Assembly (NCBI GenBank): GCA_018303505.1
Contig: JAGVYA010000046.1
Coordinates: 1 to 33,437, forward strand
Direction of reading: 5' to 3'
Length of the DNA: 33,437 nt
Origin: Candidatus Woesearchaeota archaeon
GTDB taxonomy: Archaea > Nanobdellota > Nanobdellia > Woesearchaeales > GW2011-AR4
Shown here: positions 1 to 6,833 of the stretch, piece after piece
Layout: the number at the start of each line of letters is the position of its first letter
Numbering within the stretch: the first letter of the stretch is position 1
The notes under the pieces: model-generated
Databases searched by the model: none
The model's input: only the letters and a program-made list of their open reading frames with translations
What the model was told of the DNA's origin: nothing
Made by a program: the position numbers and the translations under genes

Positions 1-9
1 TACACGCTC

Positions 10-50
10 CGGACAAAGGCAGCTAAAGCTGCCCGCGTCCGAAAATTTTT
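10..50 (+). terminator. Stem-loop followed by a T run
   Basis: CGGAC (10-14) pairs with GTCCG (37-41), enclosing a perfect GGCAGC/GCTGCC stem (18-23 with 28-33) closed by TAAA. A T run follows at 46-50. It reads as the 3' end of a transcript that starts left of the window. It could also be a processing stem of an upstream rRNA. Confidence 0.4.
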
Positions 51-111
51 GAAGAAGAAGGTTATTTACGTGTTTTGACACTTAACTTGGAATTGCCATT
101 TCACCGCAACC

Positions 112-120
112 TTTTTAAAT
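112..120 (+). promoter_or_regulatory. TATA box of the 5S rRNA gene
   Basis: TTTTTAAAT lies about 27 bases before the predicted first base of 5S rRNA (143), the normal archaeal spacing. The 5S gene therefore seems to have its own promoter rather than depending on a 16S-23S transcript. Confidence 0.6.
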
Positions 121-142
121 CCCTTAAACCTACTTATTCTCT

Positions 143-286
143 TGGACGGTCATAGGGGCTTGGTTCACCCGATCCCATCCCGAACTCGGATTGAGCTTTG
201 GAGCTCGGCTCTCGAGAGAGTTAAGCAAGCCTCCGTTTCCAGCAGTACTGCACTTATGTGTGGGAGCCTGGAAAAGCTGTCCACCT
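143..286 (+). rRNA. 5S ribosomal RNA with an internal insertion
   Basis: The core matches archaeal 5S rRNA. Helix I is TGGACGG (143-149) with CTGTCCA (277-283), including one G-U pair. Loop A reads TCATA. Helix II is GGGGCTTG (155-162) with CAAGCCTC (226-233). Helix III is CCGA (169-172) with TCGG (186-189). Helix IV is TTTCCAG (236-242) with CTGGAAA (268-274). Loop E keeps AGTA opposite GGGAG. The gene is about 143 nt instead of the usual 115-125 because 28 extra bases follow CGGA at 190; the canonical AGTTAAGC resumes at 219. The 3' half from 223 to 290 is repeated at 1137-1204. If the mobile-element reading is right, the present 3' half came with the element. Confidence 0.88.
191..218 (+). 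other. 28-nt insertion inside 5S rRNA
   Basis: In archaeal 5S, CGGA is followed directly by AGTTAAGC. Here 28 bases separate them. They can fold as GAGC (193-196) with GCTC (203-206) and as the palindrome CTCTCGAGAG (209-218). The segment may stay in the ribosome as an expansion hairpin, be spliced out as a small intron, or be a junction scar, since it ends only 4 bases before the start of the 68-nt duplication (223). The sequence alone does not decide this. Confidence 0.7.
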
Positions 287-290
287 TTAT
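223..290 (+). repeat. 68-nt direct repeat, copy 1 (3' half of 5S rRNA)
   Basis: Identical to 1137-1204 except at 243, 244 and 257. It starts at AAGC in helix II and runs past the mature 3' end. The two copies bracket the homing endonuclease gene, as att-like repeats would. This copy keeps the loop E sequence AGTA. Confidence 0.85.
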
Positions 291-292
291 TA

Positions 293-964
293 TTATGGGA
301 TCAAGAGCTCCCTTTTTAATTTCTCAAATTCCCTAATATTCCTAGAATTGGCTATATAGGATTTTATCATTAAATTCAACTTTCTAGCTTTCTCAGGATG
401 CTTAAAGCCTATATTTTCCCTGAATTTAGCTATATTATCTTTGCCTGTTATGCTTAAAACGTAAGACTTGTCTTTAAGGCTATTAGACTTTGTTCTGATA
501 ATGTTGTTTGACTTAATGTCAAAACTAAAAAGCATTAATTTAACGTCTTCCAACAATCTTAAAGAATTAGATGTCAATGTTATGTTTCTCTTCCATTCTT
601 TGCCTTTTACATAGAGCCTTAAAGCAGCGCAACCTTCATCGTCATACAAAGCTCTTAAATATTCTTTTTGAACTGAACTATCCGCCAATTTCACAGATTT
701 TGGAATATATAAATATCCACTTCTATAATCCTTTAAATGTTTCAGAAATTTTCCAATAATAACCTTTCTTTGAATTTGGACAAATTTTGTTCCAGAATTA
801 ACTTTACCTTCAGTAAATCTGATATCCCCAAATTCCTGGATAATATCATCTTTGAATTCTTGAAGAAGCTCTTCACAAGTATTGTTATAGCGAATATACC
901 TGTAATATAAGTAACCATCACCACTTATTTTAGCCAAGCATCTTGCGAAATTCTTTGAAATCAT
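293..964 (-). CDS. LAGLIDADG homing endonuclease
   Basis: A 223-residue protein with two LAGLIDADG-type motifs: one around residues 9-18 (LAKISGDG, acidic D16) and one around 102-111 (LRALYDDEG, acidic E110). This is the layout of single-chain archaeal endonucleases found in rRNA introns. Such proteins cut one long DNA site and so copy their own gene into it. The stop codon lies 3 bases beyond the end of the 5S repeat, and the gene runs towards the 5S gene. ATG at 962-964 is preceded by a TATA box at 1010-1017. With matching 5S 3' halves on both sides, the natural target is the 5S gene itself. Family assignment is firm; target specificity is inference. Confidence 0.85.
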   Translation of the reverse strand: MISKNFARCLAKISGDGYLYYRYIRYNNTCEELLQEFKDDIIQEFGDIRFTEGKVNSGTKFVQIQRKVIIGKFLKHLKDYRSGYLYIPKSVKLADSSVQKEYLRALYDDEGCAALRLYVKGKEWKRNITLTSNSLRLLEDVKLMLFSFDIKSNNIIRTKSNSLKDKSYVLSITGKDNIAKFRENIGFKHPEKARKLNLMIKSYIANSRNIREFEKLKRELLIP

Positions 965-1009
965 TTAAATCACCATTTTTACTGGTTGAAACTGCGTAAA
1001 TGATTTAGG

Positions 1010-1017
1010 TTTAAATA
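1010..1017 (-). promoter_or_regulatory. TATA box of the homing endonuclease gene
   Basis: On the minus strand this reads TATTTAAA, about 46 bases before the ATG at 964, giving a predicted start near 985 and a short leader. The stretch 965-1136 between the gene and the second 5S fragment holds no ORF, only this promoter and a weak tRNA-like sequence at 1027-1075. Confidence 0.45.
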
Positions 1018-1136
1018 CTATACGTGAAGATGTCCAGTGGTAGAGCCTAAAATCATAATTTGGCAGTTGAAATTCTCTTAAGGTGATTTAAATGTAGAAT
1101 GAGCGAATGCTTTGGCTTTAAGTGGTTTAATATTAT

Positions 1137-1204
1137 AAGCAAGCCTCCGTTTCCAGTCGTACTGCACTTACGTGTGGGAGCCTGGAAAAGCTGTCCACCT
1201 TTAT
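1137..1204 (+). pseudogene. 5S rRNA 3'-half fragment (repeat copy 2)
   Basis: Sixty-five of 68 bases match 223-290. No 5' half precedes it: the upstream bases are unrelated AT-rich sequence. Two of the three differences (1157-1158) change the conserved AGTA of loop E to CGTA, as expected for a copy no longer under selection. It ends in the stop codon of the convergent nucleotidyltransferase gene. That placement suggests this was the original 5S end before the endonuclease element entered. Confidence 0.85.
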
Positions 1205-1998
1205 ATTCTCTCCAAGTCTTTTCTGGAATGAATATGCACTTCTTTTTCTGAGCTTAAATGCCCGTTTAAAAGCCCTTTGTCAGCAAGCTCGGGGAAAACA
1301 TTGAATTCCAAGCTGGCTCCGGAGTACTCAAAAATCTGGGGATCTGCAACAAAAATCGGGGAAAACACAAGGTAAATATCGGATTTTTTCGGCTTTTGGG
1401 TGAATGTAAGCACTTTATTGCCTTCCACCCTTACAGTCCCTTTCTCGCTCGGCTTTGAGGAAGTTGTAAGCATTATAGTTGCAATAGCATTTTGCTTTAT
1501 GTGGTCATTCCACAATTCCTCAATATTTATCTTGTTAAGGATTATATCACCATAAACAACCAAAAAATTTGTATTAATCCTGCCTTTTAATAGCCTCAAG
1601 GAATCTGCAGTGCCGTTAGAGGATTTTTCTTCTATATAATTTATCTTTACGCCATAGTCTGTGCCATCCTTCAGCATTTCAAACAATTTTGTCAATAAGT
1701 TATGCCTGGCAATAATAAAGATAGTCTTGAAATTATTTTCCCTCAGTTTTTTTAGCGCCAATTCTATTACGCTATTATTTTTTATTTTTGCAGTCGGCCT
1801 GTAACCTTCCTTTGAAATCCTTAAATGCTCTTCATTGCCGCCTAGAAGAATTACAGCAGCCTTGTTTTCGCCCAAAGCATTCTTGGCAAGATGCTCTATT
1901 GCCTGGCTTCTATTTCTGATGTAAATATTATCTATAATAGAATCTATATCTTGCAATGTTTTTTCATTTATTGTTATTGAAATTTTTGTTTTTGACAT
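1201..1998 (-). CDS. Ribbon-helix-helix domain fused to a sugar-1-phosphate nucleotidyltransferase-like domain
   Basis: 265 residues. Residues 1-45 look like a CopG/MetJ-type DNA-binding ribbon-helix-helix (ISITINEKTL strand, two helices, RNRSQAIEHL). Residues 47-265 follow the nucleotidyltransferase fold: AAVILLGG at the start, VVYGD at the metal-binding position, and FTQKPKKSD resembling the FxEKP segment. The usual GxGTRLxPLT loop is replaced by GGNEEHLRISKEGYRPTAKI, so activity is uncertain. Such a protein could bind a sugar nucleotide or sugar phosphate and control glycan genes. It lies next to the UDP-sugar operon but on the other strand, with the GC-rich palindromic repeat between. The stop codon overlaps the 5S fragment. 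Domains are clear; the regulatory role is inferred. Confidence 0.75.
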   Translation of the reverse strand: MSKTKISITINEKTLQDIDSIIDNIYIRNRSQAIEHLAKNALGENKAAVILLGGNEEHLRISKEGYRPTAKIKNNSVIELALKKLRENNFKTIFIIARHNLLTKLFEMLKDGTDYGVKINYIEEKSSNGTADSLRLLKGRINTNFLVVYGDIILNKINIEELWNDHIKQNAIATIMLTTSSKPSEKGTVRVEGNKVLTFTQKPKKSDIYLVFSPIFVADPQIFEYSGASLEFNVFPELADKGLLNGHLSSEKEVHIHSRKDLERI

Positions 1999-2009
1999 TG
2001 TAATGTATT

Positions 2010-2141
2010 GGCGAAGCCGAGCGTGTGAGTTGAACGCGAGCGTGAGATGTTTGCGAGCATGCTAGCAAACTCGCATGCAACTGAGCGTTCTCGCACGCAT
2101 CTCAGACAGCGAGGCTGAGCACTAAAGTTTGCCGAAGGCGG
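2010..2141. repeat. GC-rich nested palindromic repeat, long copy
   Basis: A GC-rich island in AT-rich intergenic DNA. TGAGTTGAACGCGAGCGTG (2026-2044) and GCGTTCTCGCACGCATCTCA (2085-2104) recur at 29952-29970 and 29974-29993. Here about 40 extra bases separate them, holding a further hairpin built on GTTTGC/GCAAAC and GCGAG/CTCGC. Outer pieces CGAAGCCGAGC (2012-2022) and GCGAGGCTGAG recur inverted around the second copy. It is probably a small non-coding mobile or REP-like element. Nothing in it looks coding. Confidence 0.7.
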
Positions 2142-2197
2142 ATTTAATTATTGTATTTATAAATAAACTCTTGTTGGTAGTATAAAGTAGGATAATG

Positions 2198-2212
2198 GTA
2201 AGATATTTAAAT
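2198..2212 (+). promoter_or_regulatory. TATA box of the UDP-sugar operon
   Basis: GATATTTAAATAAC ends about 22 bases before the ATG at 2234. Transcription would start at or a few bases before the start codon, so the mRNA is nearly leaderless. Confidence 0.55.
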
Positions 2213-2233
2213 AACTTTCTTTTCTAAAGGGCT

Positions 2234-4894
2234 ATGAAGATTGCAATTGTTGGTACAGGCTATGTAGGCTTAACTACAGGAACTTGCCTTGCAGAACTAG
2301 GTAATAATCTTATTTGCGTTGACATAGATGAAAGCAAGATAAACAAACTTAATAATAATATCATACCAATTTACGAGCCTGATTTGGAAGATTTAGTAAT
2401 AAAAAACAGGAAAAATGGCAGACTGAAATTTACAACAGACTTAAAGCAAGCAATAAAAGAATCAGAGATAATCTTCATTTGCGTTGGAACACCTCCAAAA
2501 AAGAGTGGGGATGCGGATTTAAGCTATGTTGAGGATGTAGCAAGGACAATTGCAGAAGTAATGGATTCTTATAAAGTAATTGTTGAGAAAAGCACTGTCC
2601 CAGTTGAAACAGGAGAAAAAGTTGCAAAATCAATAAGAGCGTATAATCTCCACAAGGTTGACTTTGATGTTGTAAGCAATCCGGAATTCCTAAGGGAGGG
2701 AAGTGCTGTAAATGATTTCATGCATCCTGACAGGATAGTGATTGGATGCGAAAGTGAAAAGGCAAAAGCAATAATGGAAAAATTATACATTCCATTAAAA
2801 GCGCCAATAATTTTCACCGATATAAAAAGCGCTGAAATAATTAAGCACACATCCAACTCATTTCTTGCAACAAAGATTTCTTTCATAAACACCATAGCAA
2901 ATATCTGCGAGCTTGCAGGAGCTGATGTTGAGAAAGTTGCAGAAGGTATGGGTTATGATAAAAGAATTGGAAGAGCTTTTTTAAATGCAGGAATCGGGTA
3001 TGGGGGCTTTTGCCTTTCAGGAGAAGAATTTGTTTTCTTAGGCAACCCAAACCCAAAACTCACAAATTTTAGAGAGGCATTTGAATCAAATACCAATTCA
3101 AAAAGTATAATTGCATTGGCTTTTGATGGGAAAAAAGCAAAGCTTTCTGATGTAGGGATTATTTCTAAAAGACAGTACAATGGAGAAATTATAAAAATCA
3201 ATACCTCCATGGGAAGAAGTATAGAAGTTACAGCAGATCATCCTATGCTGGTGGAAAAAAATGGCAAGTTAGAAGTTAAAGAAGCAAAAGACATGACTTC
3301 GGATGATAAAATACCAATAATTATGTATTTGCCAGAGAGAGTTTTAAAGACAATTGACATACTTAAATTATTGCCAGAAGAGCTAAAGAAAAAACTTAAA
3401 CTCAGACCAAAAAACAAAAAGTTATTAGATTATAAAGCTGAATTATGGTCACTTATTAAATGTGAATCATGGCGAAAATTTGATTTTTTCAGAAAGAATT
3501 ACATAACTTATCAATATTACGCAGAGATTAAATCTATATTAAAGAATTTTAATATGTTACTATTCACAAGCAAAGGAAACACTACTTATTTTCCTGCAAA
3601 AATAGAGCTAAATGAAGCTTTTTGGAGATTAGTTGGCTACTATTTGTCTGAAGGGCACATCCATCATGAAAAAAGTAAAAGAGGCATAAGGTCTAGAATA
3701 GTATTCACTTTTAATGAGCACGAAACAGAATATATAAGTGATATTTGTAACATTTTGAATAAGTTAAGTATAAAATATGAAAAGGGCAATTATTCACATA
3801 CAACAAGAATAGTAGTATCTTCTAGAATTTTTGCTTATTTACTTGAGAAAGTGCTAGGATGTGGTACAAACTCCTATAATGCAAAAATACCTAATATAGC
3901 ATTTTTGCAAGATGAAAAATCAAAAAAAGCACTGCTTTGCGGTTTATTTAGGGGAGATGGTTATGCCTATTTTCATAAAAATGCACAAGCTGTAACTATT
4001 GAATATGGTACATGCAGCAGAATTCTTGCAGAAGGAATTATATTACTCCTTCAATCATTGGGGATAGTACCAAGCTATAAGAAACAATTCATGAAAAAAT
4101 CTAAAGTAGATGCGCATATCATAAGGGTGCATGGAAAGAATCAATTGAAAAAACTTACATTTTTTGACAAAAAGACTAATATAAAAATAAAAGCATGCTT
4201 ACAGAAATGCAAAACGATTACCCCAATGGGTTACACAATACAAAACAATATTGGTTTTTTAAAGGTAAATAAAATAGAAAAGTTTGTTGACGATAAATAT
4301 GTCTATTCAATGGAACTTAATGACGAGCCTCATATGTTTGTGACATCAGGAGGGGTAATAGTTCATAATTGTTTTCCAAAAGACGCAGAAGCCTTCATAA
4401 AAATAGCTGAAAAGCTGGGCTATGATTTCAGGCTGCTCAAAGCCACCCAAGAAATAAATAATTTACAGAAGAAAAATTTTGTAAAAAAGATAGAAAAAGC
4501 ATTGTGGATAGTAAAGGGAAAAACAATAGGAATTTTGGGCTTAGCTTTCAAGCCAAACACAGACGACATGAGATTTGCGCCGTCAATCGACATAATAAAT
4601 GAACTGCAAAAAGAAGGAGCAAAAATAAAAGCATATGATCCAAAAGCAATGGAAAAAGCAAAAGGCATACTCAAAAATGTTGAATATTGCAATAACCCAT
4701 ATGATGTTGCCAAAGATGCAGATGCTTTAGTAATAATCACAGAATGGAATGAGTTCAAAGAATTGGACTTGAAAAAGCTAAAATCCCTAATGAAACACCC
4801 TTTGATTATTGACGGAAGAAACATCTATCAGCCTGAAGATGTTAAAAAAGAAGGCTTTACATACATTAGTATAGGAAGAAAGGACGTGATTTAG
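2234..4894 (+). CDS. ugd: UDP-glucose 6-dehydrogenase carrying an intein
   Basis: An 886-residue precursor. After splicing, exteins 1-259 and 713-886 form a 433-residue enzyme, a normal length. It oxidises UDP-glucose to UDP-glucuronate with two NAD+. Visible marks are the N-terminal Rossmann loop GTGYVGLTTG, GTPPKKSGDADLSYV, FLREGSAVNDFMHPDR, the hinge helix FLATKISFINTIANICE, active-site GYGGF/CFPKD interrupted by the intein, and C-terminal LAFKPNTDDMRFAPS. The GGxCFPKD pattern favours the UDP-glucose type over the UDP-GlcNAc type, whose motif is GGHCIxVDP. Its stop codon directly precedes the GTG of the next gene, and the three-gene set makes UDP-xylose from glucose-1-phosphate. Substrate is inferred from motifs and neighbours; a related UDP-sugar cannot be excluded. 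Confidence 0.9.
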   Translation: MKIAIVGTGYVGLTTGTCLAELGNNLICVDIDESKINKLNNNIIPIYEPDLEDLVIKNRKNGRLKFTTDLKQAIKESEIIFICVGTPPKKSGDADLSYVEDVARTIAEVMDSYKVIVEKSTVPVETGEKVAKSIRAYNLHKVDFDVVSNPEFLREGSAVNDFMHPDRIVIGCESEKAKAIMEKLYIPLKAPIIFTDIKSAEIIKHTSNSFLATKISFINTIANICELAGADVEKVAEGMGYDKRIGRAFLNAGIGYGGFCLSGEEFVFLGNPNPKLTNFREAFESNTNSKSIIALAFDGKKAKLSDVGIISKRQYNGEIIKINTSMGRSIEVTADHPMLVEKNGKLEVKEAKDMTSDDKIPIIMYLPERVLKTIDILKLLPEELKKKLKLRPKNKKLLDYKAELWSLIKCESWRKFDFFRKNYITYQYYAEIKSILKNFNMLLFTSKGNTTYFPAKIELNEAFWRLVGYYLSEGHIHHEKSKRGIRSRIVFTFNEHETEYISDICNILNKLSIKYEKGNYSHTTRIVVSSRIFAYLLEKVLGCGTNSYNAKIPNIAFLQDEKSKKALLCGLFRGDGYAYFHKNAQAVTIEYGTCSRILAEGIILLLQSLGIVPSYKKQFMKKSKVDAHIIRVHGKNQLKKLTFFDKKTNIKIKACLQKCKTITPMGYTIQNNIGFLKVNKIEKFVDDKYVYSMELNDEPHMFVTSGGVIVHNCFPKDAEAFIKIAEKLGYDFRLLKATQEINNLQKKNFVKKIEKALWIVKGKTIGILGLAFKPNTDDMRFAPSIDIINELQKEGAKIKAYDPKAMEKAKGILKNVEYCNNPYDVAKDADALVIITEWNEFKELDLKKLKSLMKHPLIIDGRNIYQPEDVKKEGFTYISIGRKDVI
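3011..4369 (+). other. Intein with LAGLIDADG endonuclease domain, in frame inside ugd
   Basis: 453 residues (260-712 of the precursor). It starts at Cys (CLSGEEFVFL), has the block B pattern VTADHPM, two endonuclease motifs (LVGYYLSEGH and LLCGLFRGDG), and ends with VHN before the extein Cys of CFPKD. All splicing residues are present: Cys1, block B Thr/His, penultimate His, terminal Asn, and Cys+1. The +1 Cys is the catalytic Cys of the dehydrogenase, so enzyme activity requires exact splicing. From memory, Methanocaldococcus jannaschii has an intein in a UDP-sugar dehydrogenase; whether the site is the same needs an alignment. Both endonuclease motifs keep an acidic residue, so it may still home. 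Confidence 0.92.
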
Positions 4895-5629
4895 GTGGAT
4901 GCGATAATATTAGCGGCTGGATATGCCACCCGTCTATACCCTTTAACAGAAAATACTCCAAAACCGCTGTTAAACGTAGCTGGAAAGCCCATAATAGAGC
5001 ATATAATAAAAAAATTAAATCGAATAGACTTAATTAACAAAATCTACATTGTTACAAATGACAAATTTGAGCATTACTTCAAGAAATGGCTTGACAATTT
5101 CGATGCAGAAAAACCAATTGAAATAATAAATGACGGCACTAAAAGCAATCAAGACCGTTTAGGCGCCATAGGAGACATAAATCATGCAATAAATTTAAAA
5201 AATCTAGATAACGACATTATAGTCATTGCTGGTGATAATCTTTTTGAATTGTCCCTTTTAGATGTGGCTAATTTTTTTAAAAAAAGAAAATCAAATGTCA
5301 TTGTGCTTCATGATGTGAAAGATATTGAACTGGCAAAACATTATGGAATTGTAGAAGTAGATAATGACACTATAATAAATTTTGAGGAAAAGCCGATAAG
5401 CCCAAAATCAACATTGGCGTCAACTGGAATTTATTTATTCCCAAGAAAAACAATATTCTTGATAAAAAAGTATATTGACCAAGGCAACAATCCTGATAAA
5501 ACCGGCAGTTTTATTGAGTGGCTGCATAAGAGGGATGTTGTTTATTCTTATGTATCTGATAAAAAATGGTATGATATAGGGAGTATAGACCAATTAGAAA
5601 AAGCTAACAAATATTACAAGCAAAAATGA
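4895..5629 (+). CDS. Sugar-1-phosphate nucleotidyltransferase (probable UTP-glucose-1-phosphate uridylyltransferase)
   Basis: 244 residues. The N-terminal loop [21 protein letters not shown] is the nucleotide-binding signature of this family. AGDNLFE carries the metal-binding Asp, and FEEKP and STGIYLFPR are typical of RmlA/GalU-like enzymes. It would join a nucleotide to a hexose-1-phosphate. Between a UDP-glucose dehydrogenase and a UDP-glucuronate decarboxylase, UTP plus glucose-1-phosphate giving UDP-glucose is the simplest role; a dTTP-using enzyme is possible. It starts with GTG directly after the ugd stop, with GGACGTGA upstream as a ribosome site. Its end overlaps the next start by four bases (ATGA). 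It is shorter than bacterial RmlA (about 290). Confidence 0.82.
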   Translation: MDAIILAAGYATRLYPLTENTPKPLLNVAGKPIIEHIIKKLNRIDLINKIYIVTNDKFEHYFKKWLDNFDAEKPIEIINDGTKSNQDRLGAIGDINHAINLKNLDNDIIVIAGDNLFELSLLDVANFFKKRKSNVIVLHDVKDIELAKHYGIVEVDNDTIINFEEKPISPKSTLASTGIYLFPRKTIFLIKKYIDQGNNPDKTGSFIEWLHKRDVVYSYVSDKKWYDIGSIDQLEKANKYYKQK

Positions 5630-6555
5630 AAACAGTTCTTATAACAGGCGGTGCTGGATTTATTGGCAGCCATTTATGCGAATTTCTTTTGGGTAAAGGA
5701 TTCAAAGTAATTGCTATGGACAATCTCGCAACAGGAGACATTAAAAATATAGGGCATCTGAGAGGCAGCAGGAATTTTAGCTATATACATCATGATGTCA
5801 GCAAGCACATTGCAATTAATGAGAAGCTTGACTTTGTGCTGCATTTTGCATCACCTGCAAGTCCTGTCGATTACCAAAAAATACCTATACAAACATTAAA
5901 AGCAGGAAGCTTAGGCACGCATAATACACTTGGCTTAGCTCTTGCAAAGAAAGCAAAATACGTGCTTGCCTCAACATCAGAAGTCTATGGAGACCCTCTT
6001 GTAAATCCGCAGCCTGAAAGCTACTGGGGGAATGTAAATCCTATAGGGGTAAGAGGTTGCTACGATGAAAGCAAGCGTTTTGCAGAAGCACTTACAATGG
6101 CGTATCACAGAATACACAAGCTTGATACCAAAATCGTTAGGATTTTCAACACATTTGGCCCAAGAATGAGAAAAGATGACGGCAGAGTTGTGCCAAATTT
6201 TATTACACAAGCCTTAAAAAACAAACCTATTACTGTTTATGGAGATGGCAAGCAGACAAGAAGTTTTTGCTATGTAAGTGATTTGATCGATGGAATTTAC
6301 AAACTTATGTTATCAAATTTGAACGAACCAGTTAATCTTGGAAATCCAGATGAGCATACAATTTTGGAGTTTGCTGAGATAGTAAAGGAACGGACAAAAA
6401 GCAAAAGCAAAATTGCGTTCAAGCAATTGCCTGTTGATGACCCTCATGTAAGATGCCCGGATATCTCAAAAGCAAGGAAAGAGCTTAAATGGCAGCCAAA
6501 AGTTGAAATAGAAGAAGGGCTATCAAAGACAATTGAGTGGTTTAAGAAGAATTAA
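5626..6555 (+). CDS. uxs: UDP-glucuronate decarboxylase (UDP-xylose synthase)
   Basis: 309 residues of an extended short-chain dehydrogenase. The NAD loop [11 protein letters not shown] is near the start. [13 protein letters not shown], the catalytic pair in [21 protein letters not shown] with [10 protein letters not shown], and [18 protein letters not shown] are close to the signatures of UDP-xylose synthases. It converts UDP-glucuronate to UDP-xylose with release of CO2. It is the last gene of the ugd operon, so the operon reads as glucose-1-phosphate to UDP-glucose to UDP-glucuronate to UDP-xylose. Bacterial Uxs enzymes are similar in length. Alternative functions (4-epimerase, dTDP-glucose dehydratase) fit the motifs less well. 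Confidence 0.88.
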   Translation: MKTVLITGGAGFIGSHLCEFLLGKGFKVIAMDNLATGDIKNIGHLRGSRNFSYIHHDVSKHIAINEKLDFVLHFASPASPVDYQKIPIQTLKAGSLGTHNTLGLALAKKAKYVLASTSEVYGDPLVNPQPESYWGNVNPIGVRGCYDESKRFAEALTMAYHRIHKLDTKIVRIFNTFGPRMRKDDGRVVPNFITQALKNKPITVYGDGKQTRSFCYVSDLIDGIYKLMLSNLNEPVNLGNPDEHTILEFAEIVKERTKSKSKIAFKQLPVDDPHVRCPDISKARKELKWQPKVEIEEGLSKTIEWFKKN

Positions 6556-6613
6556 ACTCTTTTTTTAGCTTGAGAATCGTTCACAGATTGATGAACTATT
6601 CATCTATTTCTCA

Positions 6614-6757
6614 TATAGTAAAGGACACAAGTTTTTATACATAAATATGTCCTTCACTTGTCAAAAATCAAAGATTTTTGAACACTCGAAAACCATAAGG
6701 TTTTCTTTGTATTACGAACAGACAACTATTGTATAAATATTTTTGTCTGTGAGTATA
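6614..6757 (+). ncRNA. Two-hairpin repeat, copy 1 (structured RNA or palindromic element)
   Basis: This copy shares two hairpins with 25513-25606. Hairpin 1 is AAGGACA (6621-6627) with TGTCCTT (6648-6654), after a shared TATAGTAAAGG. Hairpin 2 is a 48-nt unit (6710-6757) with stem CAGACAA/TTGTCTG, extended outward by two potential G-A pairs and TAC/GTA. Between them lie two local palindromes, TCAAAAATC/GATTTTTGA (6661-6681) and GAAAACC/GGTTTTC (6688-6705), absent from the other copy. The stems differ between copies by paired changes, so structure is conserved. The 6556-6833 gap holds nothing coding, only this element and a promoter. Confidence 0.6.
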
Positions 6758-6800
6758 GTTAATTATATACAAGAGAATAATCACTAAGATTTTAGGAAGA

Positions 6801-6808
6801 TTTAAATA
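6801..6808 (+). promoter_or_regulatory. TATA box of the first radical SAM gene
   Basis: TTTAAATA about 26 bases before the ATG at 6834; the transcript would be almost leaderless. If so, the two-hairpin element upstream lies outside this mRNA. Confidence 0.55.
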
Positions 6809-6833
6809 AGCAATAACAAATCATACTACCAAT

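Noticed and set aside
142-336. 64-codon open frame across the 5S rRNA gene
   Set aside because: It is explained by the 5S rRNA; no ribosome site and no protein-like composition.
1027-1075. tRNA-like stretch with GTCCAGTGGTAGAGC and a CTAAA/TTTGG stem holding a 7-base loop with CAT at the anticodon position
   Set aside because: The D-stem has a mismatch, base 26 is missing, the T-arm does not pair and there is no matching acceptor stem. At best a decayed tRNA; chance similarity is possible.
3011-4369. Possibility that the dehydrogenase is two genes with an insertion that breaks it
   Set aside because: The insert is in frame and has all splice-block residues, so it is an intein, not a disruption.
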